From contig NZ_JAJQVM010000009.1 of assembly GCF_021234875.1 (NCBI RefSeq), positions 83,712 to 147,711 on the forward strand: DNA of 64,000 nt. Direction: 5' to 3'. Of the stretch, positions 48,888 to 57,175 are shown piece after piece. A program made the position numbers and the translations under genes. Positions within the stretch are counted from its first letter, which is position 1, and every line of letters starts with the position of its first letter. Source of the DNA: Marinibactrum halimedae (GTDB lineage Bacteria > Pseudomonadota > Gammaproteobacteria > Pseudomonadales > Cellvibrionaceae). The notes under the pieces were generated by a model. It saw only the letters and a list, made by a program, of their open reading frames with translations, was not told where the DNA came from and did no database searches.

Positions 48888-50174
48888 TTAGCGTTTCATT
48901 ATTTCGATCAAGTCTTTGTCATCTTCAGAGATAAAATTATTACCGCCTTTGCGCGTAACGAGATAATAAGCTGTAATAGCGTTACTCCAGTCTTCTCTTA
49001 TTTCCTTAGTCGCGTTGTAGCCTATTCTAAGTATCATACCAGCGCCAAGTGCGGCGGCAAGCATCCCCGAATGGGTGCCATCGGTCGTATAATTTTTAAT
49101 GATGGTAAAGGCACCGCTCAATTTTGAGCTGGCTGATATATCGGCAACCAGTGGTGTCCCTACTCCAAATACACCGCTGGCGATGATTTTTCCAAAGTGA
49201 TCATCAAAGACCTGTTTAAAACTTAAATTACCCAAATGTCGGTTATTTTCGTAGGTGGCGACCACCTCGATACCGGCTTTTTGACAGGCTTCTTTAAGAT
49301 TTTCGATAGACACACCCACCGGATTGACAATGATGGTGCGAATGTGAGCGCTTGGGTTGAGTCGTGCCTCGGTTTGACGAACAAAGGCGCGGCCCGCTAA
49401 TGCCTTGGCGGCTGCATACAGGGTTTGCGCTGCTTCACCATGAGTCAGCATATTTAACGGTGCTTTTTGGAGGGTGGCTTGCTCAATACCCGATACTAAC
49501 CGTTGTACGGTTTTGGAATTTTTAAAGTCTTTATTTTGTGTATAGCCAACGGTGATTTGGGCATCGGAGGGCAAAGTCTGAACATTAAAATCTTCGGCTC
49601 GATGGCCAAACGCATCCACAATTAACGCACCGACAATACCACTGGCTTCCCTTGGACTCGGTGATTTTCCAGATAAACCCACGTAATGAGCATCGGGTTT
49701 GTTGTTTTTATTGGATTTCCATTTTTGGGTTTGCATTAAAGAGCTTACAGCCCTCTCATTAACCCGGTTCCATTCTGGTCTATCTTCATCTTTTTTCGCC
49801 AGATAGAAGTTCGATTCTTTGGGGTGGTTGGTGTATTGCTCATTAATTCTAAAGTCCGGGATCAACACACTGCCGTTCGCATGAAAGGTGTATTTAAACG
49901 CAAAGCCTTCTCTAGGCAGCGAGTGGGTAATATTGTTAATGGCTTGTTGTTGGTTGCCGCCGTCATGGTAAGCATTCAGGTAGCACACGGCCCGCATGAC
50001 GGAGGCTAAATGATAGTTATCATGCTGATAAGCTTTGGCCACTTCAAAATTAGGGTAATACACTTTCGCGACGTAAACGTCGCGCCCACGTTTTAGACCG
50101 TTTCGGTTGTTTTCATACACCTTGAGGTAGGTAATACCTTTGTCGTCTTTCAGTATTTGCGGGGTAGGGTTCAT
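48888..50174 (-). CDS. Unrecognised 428-aa protein, last gene of an accessory operon
   Basis: No family recognised. Start ATG 50174 has AAGGAC 6 bases upstream; the longer frame to 50288 overlaps the previous gene. The protein has a soluble N-terminal part (1-330) with a Ser/Pro segment GLSGKSPSPREASGIVG and a C-terminal region with Gly/Ala-rich hydrophobic stretches (GKIIASGVFGVGTPLVADIS, SGMLAAALGAGMILRIGYNA) that might insert in a membrane. It could be a pore-forming or membrane-associated effector, but no motif proves it. Preceded by three genes on the same strand. Confidence 0.7.
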   Translation of the reverse strand: MNPTPQILKDDKGITYLKVYENNRNGLKRGRDVYVAKVYYPNFEVAKAYQHDNYHLASVMRAVCYLNAYHDGGNQQQAINNITHSLPREGFAFKYTFHANGSVLIPDFRINEQYTNHPKESNFYLAKKDEDRPEWNRVNERAVSSLMQTQKWKSNKNNKPDAHYVGLSGKSPSPREASGIVGALIVDAFGHRAEDFNVQTLPSDAQITVGYTQNKDFKNSKTVQRLVSGIEQATLQKAPLNMLTHGEAAQTLYAAAKALAGRAFVRQTEARLNPSAHIRTIIVNPVGVSIENLKEACQKAGIEVVATYENNRHLGNLSFKQVFDDHFGKIIASGVFGVGTPLVADISASSKLSGAFTIIKNYTTDGTHSGMLAAALGAGMILRIGYNATKEIREDWSNAITAYYLVTRKGGNNFISEDDKDLIEIMKR

Positions 50175-50196
50175 GCGTCGTCCTTTATACGTACGG

Positions 50197-51042
50197 TTAA
50201 GGGTGGTATTGGGGAAAAGGGCTACCCGGATCAACGAGAATTTGCTCTGATCGACACGGATTAATTTTATGGGTTCGGTATGTGGCAAACGTCCAGTTGA
50301 GGTCGGGTTGTTGGTAGTGCGTGCGGCGGGCCTGTTTTAAGATCGATGATTTTCGCTTTTCGCAATGAGGGTTTAGCTGGATGACTACCGACCCGATTAA
50401 GCTTTTTGCCAATGATTGGAGTAGGGGTGATATGGAATCACGGTTGCTGAGTGTGTCGATATCACAACAAACCATCAGGTAAATATTGTCATCCAAGGGA
50501 TAAAACCCATAAGAACAAAAAGAGTGGTCTCTTTGAGCATCTTTGAGAGTGTTTTGGTTGTGGGCTTCGACGTACACCACCCCATTGTTTAACACTTCCC
50601 AGTTATGGAACTCATAAGGAATAAAAGAGTTTAAAGGGCCTCTTGATCGATGTAATGATCGTGCAATCGCTTGTTCAAAATGGGCCGGGTTAAAGCAGCT
50701 CATGGTTTCTGGCAGGTCGTCCAAGACATGAACAATGGCACTAAAAGTCGATAACCCAACAGGTTTTTTGAACAGTGGGCCGGATATTCGAAACCAACGC
50801 CCAAAGATCGCAGCCACTCCGAAAGCATACTGCTCTGCCTTTTTATGAAACTTAAAGTTCTTACGGTTATAGAGGTCAAAATGTTCTGGGCAGGGTTGGT
50901 ATAACACCGGGTCTTGAGTGTGAGCCGGTAAGCCCACTTTTAGTGTTGTGTCGGAAAGGTCAACCTGTAAGTGATCTTTGTTGTACCAGCCTTTGACATA
51001 AGGTCGTTTAAGGCTGGCCAGGAATCGATAACGTGAAAACAT
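50197..51042 (-). CDS. Unrecognised 281-aa protein of the accessory operon
   Basis: No family recognised. Soluble, aromatic-rich, without signal peptide. The middle (residues 145-215) alternates beta strands (NNGVVYVEAHNQN, YGFYPLDDNIYLMVCCDIDTLS) with a following amphipathic helix. It ends 22 bases before the 428-aa gene and begins 22 bases after the 80-aa gene, so all four genes form one operon. Function unknown. Confidence 0.7.
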   Translation of the reverse strand: MFSRYRFLASLKRPYVKGWYNKDHLQVDLSDTTLKVGLPAHTQDPVLYQPCPEHFDLYNRKNFKFHKKAEQYAFGVAAIFGRWFRISGPLFKKPVGLSTFSAIVHVLDDLPETMSCFNPAHFEQAIARSLHRSRGPLNSFIPYEFHNWEVLNNGVVYVEAHNQNTLKDAQRDHSFCSYGFYPLDDNIYLMVCCDIDTLSNRDSISPLLQSLAKSLIGSVVIQLNPHCEKRKSSILKQARRTHYQQPDLNWTFATYRTHKINPCRSEQILVDPGSPFPQYHP

Positions 51043-51064
51043 CTAAAATCCGTTTTTCTGAGGG

Positions 51065-51307
51065 TCAATGAGTGAGGCGTTTTATGAAGCCTTGTAGCTC
51101 TTGCAAAACTGGGTTGAATGATATGATTTCTAACTGATGAATACAGTGCTTTATTTCCGTTATGGTTTTTTTGTCGTTTAATTGGCTTTTTATGTCGCGA
51201 ATGGCCCGGTTATAGCCTTCTGCGTCTACGGCTGTGACCATTTTTGCCAGCTCTTCTTCGCCTTTACTGTTTAAAATTGATCGAAGTAAGGTAGAGGTAT
51301 TTTCCAT
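51065..51307 (-). CDS. Small helical protein of the accessory operon, 80 aa
   Basis: Predicted mainly helical, charged (LLRSILNSKGEEELAKMVTAVD...), no membrane segment. It is separated from the preceding 101-aa gene by 3 bases, so translation is probably coupled. No family recognised; it may be a small partner of the larger proteins. Confidence 0.6.
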   Translation of the reverse strand: MENTSTLLRSILNSKGEEELAKMVTAVDAEGYNRAIRDIKSQLNDKKTITEIKHCIHQLEIISFNPVLQELQGFIKRLTH

Positions 51308-51310
51308 TCT

Positions 51311-51616
51311 TTATTGCCCTTTCTGGTTCAAGGTTAATCGGTTCTTTTGAGGTCGATTCTTTGCGTATTGTTCGCTTACTTGGTTAAGTCTTCCTATCAA
51401 AGCCGCATGTTCACGGCTTTTTATTGCTTCAAACAGCTTTTGTATGTCTTTTAGTTTGATACAGCCTTTGGACTGGGCCAGTCCATTGAGATCCTGTATC
51501 AGTTCAAAGGCTCCATTGAGGTGTATTTCCGCTTTAGCCCTGGCAAGTTGAAACAGCAGCCCAGGCCTTTCTAGGTCTTCCAAAGATTGTTCTAGTCGTT
51601 CGAGTGATGTATCCAT
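51311..51616 (-). CDS. Small helical protein of the accessory operon, 101 aa
   Basis: First gene of the four-gene operon. Helical and charged (SLERLEQSLEDLERPGLLFQLARAKAEIH), with a basic C terminus (NRPQKNRLTLNQKGQ). No family recognised. It shares the overall character of the 80-aa product, so the two may be related or bind each other. The promoter should lie in 51617-51753, which it shares with the divergent XRE gene. Confidence 0.6.
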   Translation of the reverse strand: MDTSLERLEQSLEDLERPGLLFQLARAKAEIHLNGAFELIQDLNGLAQSKGCIKLKDIQKLFEAIKSREHAALIGRLNQVSEQYAKNRPQKNRLTLNQKGQ

Positions 51617-51683
51617 CCTTTATTCCATGATCATTAGTCTGGCTGAAAATTATTATATGGATACCAAAATTAGTCAAATGTCC

Positions 51684-51699
51684 ACCCTTTAAAAAGGGT
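51684..51699. promoter_or_regulatory. Palindrome in the divergent XRE promoter region
   Basis: ACCCTTT (51684-51690) and AAAGGGT (51693-51699) form a 16-base palindrome; ATTGT/ACAAT (51702-51720) lies beside it. Likely operator for the XRE protein. Confidence 0.45.
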
Positions 51700-51753
51700 T
51701 TATTGTCTTTCATAAACAATGCGTTATTCCCTCCTTTTGGTGAGGGTGTACTT

Positions 51754-52005
51754 GTGAAAAAGATGGATGCAAAGCCAAATATTGGTTTGGAAATTAAAAG
51801 AAGGCGTGCGCAATTGCGTATAAACCAAGAAGAATTGGCATTTCGTAGTGAATTGGCCGATTCGTTTTTACAGAACGTTGAGTTGGGCAATCAGCAGTTA
51901 ACGTTGCATACCTTGTTTAAAGTATCCGTGGGATTAGAGACAGAACCGGAAAAGTTAATCCATGCCGCATGGATAAGCTGGAAAGCGAATTTGAATAACA
52001 AATAG
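51754..52005 (+). CDS. XRE-family transcriptional regulator, 83 aa
   Basis: Short helix-turn-helix repressor: IGLEIKRRRAQLRINQEELAFRSELADSFLQNVELGNQQLTLHTLFKVSVGLE (shown in parts) follows the Cro/C1 fold, with recognition helix near SELADSFLQNVE. GTG 51754 with GAGGG about 7 bases upstream is preferred; ATG 51763 is possible. It is divergent from the four-gene operon and most likely represses it, as in toxin-antitoxin, restriction-control or phage-like units. The same fold is used by restriction-system C proteins, but no restriction gene is seen. Confidence 0.83.
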   Translation: MKKMDAKPNIGLEIKRRRAQLRINQEELAFRSELADSFLQNVELGNQQLTLHTLFKVSVGLETEPEKLIHAAWISWKANLNNK

Positions 52006-52020
52006 CTTTATCATCTGCCT

Positions 52021-52163
52021 GGTGGAGGTGCTCAAGCACAAGGCGTTCAACGAGCTAAACAAGAGGGAACCTAGAAGTATAAGAGGTGGTACTTGACGAA
52101 AAACTAAGGGCTAATATTCGCTGTTTATTGCAAGCAGGTAGTGTGGTGCCTATCGAGAAATAG
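52021..52163 (+). pseudogene. Decayed C-terminal fragment of a serine recombinase (resolvase/invertase)
   Basis: Frame starting at 52030 reads AQAQGVQRAKQEGT, stop at 52072, then KYK; a shifted frame from 52083 continues EVVLDEKLRANIRCLLQAGS to a stop at 52161. Together they match the end of the resolvase catalytic domain (the xxGxxxAKxxGKYKG segment) and the start of its DNA-binding helix-turn-helix. One stop and one frameshift show it is dead. It lies between the XRE gene and a terminator and suggests the island came with a mobile element. Confidence 0.6.
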
Positions 52164-52231
52164 TGGATTTTTAAACACTGTTCGATTGATGAGTTGAACA
52201 GTCATTTAGTATTGAGCGGCTAACCAGACAT

Positions 52232-52263
52232 AAAAAAGGGCGGGGATTAACCCGCCCTTTTTT
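52232..52263. terminator. Strong bidirectional terminator
   Basis: AAAAAAGGGCGGG (52232-52244) and CCCGCCCTTTTTT (52251-52263) pair perfectly, loop of 6. It ends the large GH26-di-haem gene on the - strand and the XRE side on the + strand. Confidence 0.93.
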
Positions 52264-52302
52264 ATTTAGAGATCCGTATTGCCAGATCTATTATCCCGTT
52301 GA

Positions 52303-55300
52303 TTACAACGTTTTAATAAATTTCACAATGTTCTCTTTATCTGAACCACTCAATCCATTGAAGCGAGAGCGTGTTTCAGCCGCATCACCACCATGGCGAG
52401 CAATGGCATCTTCGATTGAAGTGGAGCCACCGTCGTGCATGTAGAGAGCTCGGCGACCATTGCGCTCAAGTAAGTTCAAGTTATGACCTAAGCCCCACAG
52501 AGCTGGGGTACGGAAAGATCCGTCGCCCAAGTCCCAGAGTTTCATGTCGGTGTATGGACGAATTTCTAGTCCATCCAGGTGAGACTCAGAGCTTTCGGTG
52601 ACTTGCACTGGCGTATGACAGCTGGCACAACCAATGTCATTGAACAGCACGTCACCTTCTGCAACACCAGGAATATCGTAAGAACCTGGGTCACGGTTTG
52701 GTACGGTCAATGTCTCGGTGTACGCCGTGATCATTTCAACTACAGGGTGATCTTTTGAAACTTTGGTGAAGTCAACGCCGTGATCAAGTTCCATTGCAGC
52801 AATGATTTGATCCTTAACGGTCGGTGCTGAACCATCCCATGAGAACCCTGTTTCACGACCTTTGATCGCTTCAAGCAGTTTCACACCGTAAGTGGGTGGT
52901 GGTAGACGAGGGCCTTTTGGTGTCTCGATTACCTCTGAACCACGTCCATCACGGAAGTGACAGTTACCACAAGTGTCATTCACTAATTGGACATCTGGGT
53001 CATTGAAAGTGCTGGAGCGAACCTTATGTGGGTCAATACCGTGGAATAGGTGGTGACCAACAATGAAGTCATCGATCAATTGCTCAGAGTTGATGGTAGC
53101 CATCGGTTGAGTAAAGATCGCGTTGTACTCCAAGTCACTGTAAGCACCGGAATCAGAGAACCACATAGTGGTACCGGCTTTACCCGCTGAGTTCAAACGA
53201 GGATCGCCGTATGCACCCCAGCCTTGTCCTACGGTGTAGTAGGAGAAGTCGTTGTAGGTTTGTGCACCAGAAGAGCCTGCAACAGCGGTAATTTCAAACT
53301 GAATTACCTGACCGTAGCTGAACTCATCACCCCAACCTAGGCTACCGCCAACGTTGGCAGCAAAGAATTGCTGACCGTTAGGCCCACCAGCGGTATTACG
53401 GTGTGCTTCGTTACGAATCACGTTACCGGTGATGTCTGCTTTCATTTCAACGTTACCCGGAGCATCTTCCACCCAAATGGTGTAGCGATCTAGGTTACGC
53501 AAACGGTCATTGTTATGCTGTGCATCCAATACCGCAGCGGTTGTTCCATCTGCAGAAATTGGGTGACGGAAGCGCATCCAGTTTGCTGAACCATCGACGA
53601 AAGATGGGTAGTTGCGTGGGTCTACGCGGCGCTCAGTGGTGAAGCTACCAGTGTAAATCCATGCTGATGCTGGGTTGTTGTTCAGGGCATGGGGGTGCTT
53701 GTATCGGAAGAAATAAATGTAATCACCGCTACAAGGAATACTGGCAGTGCCGCCTGAGAACGTGGATTTCTCAAAGGTCATACCATTATCTTCAGAACAG
53801 TGCATTTCTAAACCTGAATCACCGCCACCACGAACAGTTTGAGGTCCCCAGCGCCACGTTGCCGTGCTGCCTTCAATATCGAATGCAAATCCGAGTCTTG
53901 TTGGTGCTGCGCCACTAATTGGCGTGGCTAGGTGCTCAAACTTCCTAGACACCGGGCCGATCGAATTGTTGTTGTGAGACGTCATGTTATCGGTGGAGTT
54001 GTGAGAGTTAAACTCCCAATCTAGGTTGGCGAAGGTTTCATCGCCAGCAGGTAGGTCTGTACCTCCACCATTATTGCCGCCGCCATTGTTACCACCACCA
54101 TTATTGCCACCACCGTTATTACCACCAGAGCCGCTACCACCTTGGAAAGTGAAGCTGTGTTGTGGGAAGTCGGCAGAACTCATACCCGGCACTTTTAGTT
54201 GGGCGGTGTAGGATTGCCCGTTACTAAAGTTATTGTGCTCACGCTCCCATCGGCCGTTGTTTAGGGTGGCAGGGTAACATTCGTTCTCACCATCTTTACA
54301 ACTATAGTAATCACCACCTGTTGGCCACCCGTCTTGAGCTGCAAACCAAATAATGGCGGTATTAGAACCAGTTGAGATCACGCCAGAGGCAGCTGTGTCG
54401 CCACCAATTCCATCGTCTGTATCGGTATCACCGCCAGTGTCGCCGCCGGTATCTCCGCCGGTATCGCCACCAGTGTCTCCGCCGGTATCACCGCCAGTGT
54501 CGCCGCCGGTATCTCCGCCGGTATCGCCACCAGTGTCTCCGCCGGTATCACCACCAGTGTCTCCGCCGGTATCGCCACCAGTGTCTCCGCCGGTATCGCC
54601 GCCAGTATCACTACCTGAGAAAGATACATAGTCAACGTTCATGGCACTGTCGCCAGCTTCATAAACGACCTCAACAGTAGCGCCTGCAGGCACGTTGATT
54701 CCTGCAGAGACGGTGTTGTAGTTGCCTACCCATGCACCCGTGCTTCCGAAGGAAACCTTGGTGCTTTGACCGTTTACACGAACAGTGATGGTTCCAGATT
54801 GCTCTGAGGCATAAGTGAGGTTCACACCAGAAGAGGCTGGAGCATTGTTAATTTTAAAACCTGCACCGTTTTGGTAGATATAAGCGACACCTGATCCACC
54901 AGAGGCAGAGCCATCAGTGTATACTTCTGCAGCACCCATGATTTCTACAGATTCTGCTTCGACCATACTACCAATGGTATTGCCGTCGTCGCTGTTATCG
55001 TCGCCACCGTTGTTTCCTCCGGTGTTACCGCCGCCATTATTCCCGCCAGTGTTACCACCGCCGGTATTGCCGCCACCAGTGTTGCCAGTGCCCTCTGCAC
55101 AAGAGCTATCGACATACACTCCTTGAGAAGTGTAAGTGACCGTTTCATTGGCGGTAATACATTGGCTTGGGTTGTCATCGACTTTGAATTGAATGGTGTA
55201 AGACGTACCTGGAGTCACATTGACAGGACGTTCATATCGACCGTTATTCAGCGTACCAGTTTGACAGTTGTCGTTAAGGCATAGGTAGTTGAAGTTGGCC

Positions 55301-56604
55301 CGTTCGCCAGAACTCACATGGAACAACATACCAGAGCTATCGATACCGAATTCAAATCCGCCTGGAGTCGGAGTCGGTGTTGGAGTCGGTGTTGGAGTCG
55401 GAGTTGGAGTTGGAGTTGGAGTTGGAGTTGGAGTTGGAGTTGGAGTCGGAGTCGGAGTCGGAGTCGGAGTCGGAGTCGGAGTCGGAGTCGGAGTCGGAGT
55501 CGGGCTCGCGCTGCCGCTCAATACATCAAATAAATCAGAAGACGCATTCAACCATCCATCACTGGTGATGGTGTTCACCCATAAATTTTGAATTTGGCTG
55601 TTGGCTTCAACGCGAGTATCGCCCCAGTAACCTTCCGGATAAGGTGACGCCCACTTACCTTGAGTGTCCCAATCGGCATTGATGTAGGCAACGGCTTTAA
55701 TGACATCTTCGTTGGCATTGATGTAATTAAAGTAACCTGCAAACCACTCATTCCAAATTTGCTGGGCAGATTTGCTTTGATCCGGTGCTTGACGTTGTAC
55801 TTGTGGGTTGTGAGTTAAATCACTGATGTCGTAGCGTTGGGGTGCAGATTCAGCGACCAAAACAGGCTTGTTTTGTTGGCGTGCAAAGTTGACGATATTA
55901 TCGATTGCAGAGTTTTGAACTTGGCAGTCATCTGGTCGGAAATAGGAAAAACCAACCCAATCTACGTATTCAGCTCCAGGCCACCACGCTGAAAAATTAT
56001 GGCCTTGATAGGTTTGAATTGCACCGCCTTGAAATGGAGCACAATAACTAGAGCTTTGCCAAACCATAATGATGTTGTCAGCACCCGCTTGCTCTACTTT
56101 GTTGTACATGCGAATCCAGGCTTGCTTGAAGGCTTCTGGATCATAGCTATTCCAGTTTCCGTCAAACTCATATCCCCAGCGTAAAAAGACGGGGCGTTCC
56201 CAAGCTTTTAGGGTGCCAATTAATTCGTCTAGCTGGTTATCCAGTTGGCCGTTATTAATTTGGTCGAGTTGGTTGACCATATAAACGCCAATGGCCAGAA
56301 CACTATTGGGGTAGTCCTGATATAAGCGGCCCATGTTGTTGGGGCCGGCTTGATTGTCGACATCAGTGGTTAAGCCGCTGAGATCGCCAATGTCAATGTA
56401 ACCTGTAACACCACCTGGGGTAATACCGACACCACGGTTATAGTTGTCGATGCTGGTTAAATCTTGTCCGACAATTAATAATTTTTTTCCGTCAGGCGGT
56501 ATGTACGGGCCTTCAACTGCGCCCGCTGTTACGGCTAATGCACTCAAAGATGCCCCATAAATGAGGCGTGAGATGCGCTGACAAAGCAGTTTGCGTTTAG
56601 TCAT
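52303..56604 (-). CDS. Secreted GH26-like hydrolase / CBM / di-haem oxidoreductase fusion
   Basis: 1433 aa; start ATG 56604 has AGGTG upstream and signal peptide ISRLIYGASLSALAVTAGA. Order: GH26-like catalytic domain (about 30-365) with acid/base candidate Glu146 in LRWGYEFDGNW and nucleophile candidate Glu252 in LVAESAPQRYD; Pro-Thr linker (about 370-418); two-Cys module copy A (FGIDSSGMLFHV...YLCLND); Gly/Asn linker; CBM6/35-like module (VEAESVEIMG...NVDYVSFSG); Gly-Asp-Thr linker; module copy B (IWFAAQDGWPTGGDYYSC...KVPGMSSADFP); Gly/Asn linker; beta-rich region; di-haem domain with CGNCH (Cys1212), CASCH (Cys1326) and YMHDGGSTSIEDAIARHGGDA. The last ~650 residues are paralogous to the 927-aa protein. 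The hydrolase part resembles beta-mannanase/beta-1,3-xylanase enzymes; substrate uncertain. I know of no described protein with this combination, but cannot search. Confidence 0.9.
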   Translation of the reverse strand: MTKRKLLCQRISRLIYGASLSALAVTAGAVEGPYIPPDGKKLLIVGQDLTSIDNYNRGVGITPGGVTGYIDIGDLSGLTTDVDNQAGPNNMGRLYQDYPNSVLAIGVYMVNQLDQINNGQLDNQLDELIGTLKAWERPVFLRWGYEFDGNWNSYDPEAFKQAWIRMYNKVEQAGADNIIMVWQSSSYCAPFQGGAIQTYQGHNFSAWWPGAEYVDWVGFSYFRPDDCQVQNSAIDNIVNFARQQNKPVLVAESAPQRYDISDLTHNPQVQRQAPDQSKSAQQIWNEWFAGYFNYINANEDVIKAVAYINADWDTQGKWASPYPEGYWGDTRVEANSQIQNLWVNTITSDGWLNASSDLFDVLSGSASPTPTPTPTPTPTPTPTPTPTPTPTPTPTPTPTPTPTPTPTPTPTPTPGGFEFGIDSSGMLFHVSSGERANFNYLCLNDNCQTGTLNNGRYERPVNVTPGTSYTIQFKVDDNPSQCITANETVTYTSQGVYVDSSCAEGTGNTGGGNTGGGNTGGNNGGGNTGGNNGGDDNSDDGNTIGSMVEAESVEIMGAAEVYTDGSASGGSGVAYIYQNGAGFKINNAPASSGVNLTYASEQSGTITVRVNGQSTKVSFGSTGAWVGNYNTVSAGINVPAGATVEVVYEAGDSAMNVDYVSFSGSDTGGDTGGDTGGDTGGDTGGDTGGDTGGDTGGDTGGDTGGDTGGDTGGDTGGDTGGDTGGDTDTDDGIGGDTAASGVISTGSNTAIIWFAAQDGWPTGGDYYSCKDGENECYPATLNNGRWEREHNNFSNGQSYTAQLKVPGMSSADFPQHSFTFQGGSGSGGNNGGGNNGGGNNGGGNNGGGTDLPAGDETFANLDWEFNSHNSTDNMTSHNNNSIGPVSRKFEHLATPISGAAPTRLGFAFDIEGSTATWRWGPQTVRGGGDSGLEMHCSEDNGMTFEKSTFSGGTASIPCSGDYIYFFRYKHPHALNNNPASAWIYTGSFTTERRVDPRNYPSFVDGSANWMRFRHPISADGTTAAVLDAQHNNDRLRNLDRYTIWVEDAPGNVEMKADITGNVIRNEAHRNTAGGPNGQQFFAANVGGSLGWGDEFSYGQVIQFEITAVAGSSGAQTYNDFSYYTVGQGWGAYGDPRLNSAGKAGTTMWFSDSGAYSDLEYNAIFTQPMATINSEQLIDDFIVGHHLFHGIDPHKVRSSTFNDPDVQLVNDTCGNCHFRDGRGSEVIETPKGPRLPPPTYGVKLLEAIKGRETGFSWDGSAPTVKDQIIAAMELDHGVDFTKVSKDHPVVEMITAYTETLTVPNRDPGSYDIPGVAEGDVLFNDIGCASCHTPVQVTESSESHLDGLEIRPYTDMKLWDLGDGSFRTPALWGLGHNLNLLERNGRRALYMHDGGSTSIEDAIARHGGDAAETRSRFNGLSGSDKENIVKFIKTL
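54421..54612. repeat. Tandem repeat encoding the Gly-Asp-Thr linker
   Basis: About sixteen 12-base units (CCGCCAGTGTCG and close variants) encode GGDT on the - strand. Alternating variants (GTGTC/GTATC) show higher-order duplication of pairs. Confidence 0.95.
55363..55503. repeat. Hexamer array encoding the Pro-Thr linker
   Basis: About two dozen GGAGTY hexamers, grouped into a GGAGTT block and a GGAGTC block, encode alternating Pro-Thr. The grouping implies recent slippage. Confidence 0.95.
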
Positions 56605-56804
56605 TTTTAGCACCTATTGCGTGTATCTATACGATTATTATTGAAGTTGCATACTTGAAAATTAAGTTGCCGAACAGTGGGTGAAAATCATAAAAGTACT
56701 CTCTTTGCATAAAGCACTTTTTGATTTTTTTTCACGGTTGAATTGCAATTCTCGGCAATTTTGTATCTGTACTTACTTGTCTACTTTTTCATTAATGATT
56801 TTTT

Positions 56805-56859
56805 GTGAACGCTTGTTCACAGGCTGATTAATGAAGTGACTCGCGAACTGAATTCGCGA
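56805..56859. promoter_or_regulatory. Two operator-like palindromes upstream of the GH26-di-haem gene
   Basis: GTGAAC (56805-56810) GCTT GTTCAC (56815-56820), and TCGCGAA (56841-56847) CTGAA TTCGCGA (56853-56859). Both are perfect and lie 200-256 bases before the start codon, close to the LacI-type element. Confidence 0.45.
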
Positions 56860-56881
56860 ATCCTGTTCAGTATTGCATAGC

Positions 56882-56895
56882 TGTAATCGTTTACA
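56882..56895. promoter_or_regulatory. LacI-type operator candidate upstream of the GH26-di-haem gene
   Basis: TGTAATCGTTTACA, a palindrome with one mismatched pair around central CG, the GalR/LacI operator style. Thirteen bases are shared with 47821-47834 upstream of the paralogous gene. It is 278 bases before the start codon. The rest of the 570-base gap up to the DUF4124 gene shows only A/T-rich DNA. Confidence 0.55.
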
Positions 56896-57175
56896 AATGA
56901 GGGGATTTTGGTTCTGACGATTGAGTTTTACTTGAAAAGGGATGGGCTGCACAAAAAACAAAAAATTGATCTTTGTGCATCAAATAAATATGTCAAGAGG
57001 ACATTAATTGTCTTTTTTTAAAGGTTTTTTTTGTCTTCAAGTGCGAAAAATTATTTGTCTTATTAATTTTTTGTGTGAAAAGGGTCATGGATTTTTGGTG
57101 TGGTATTAAGTTGGTTTTGTTGGGGTCGATGCCTACTCTATACATCAATAAATTTAACAAAAGAACTCTTGAGTT

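Noticed and set aside
55289..55591. Open frames rich in Val-Gly, Ser-Glu or Ser-Arg over the Pro-Thr linker
   Set aside because: Products of the hexamer repeat read in other frames.
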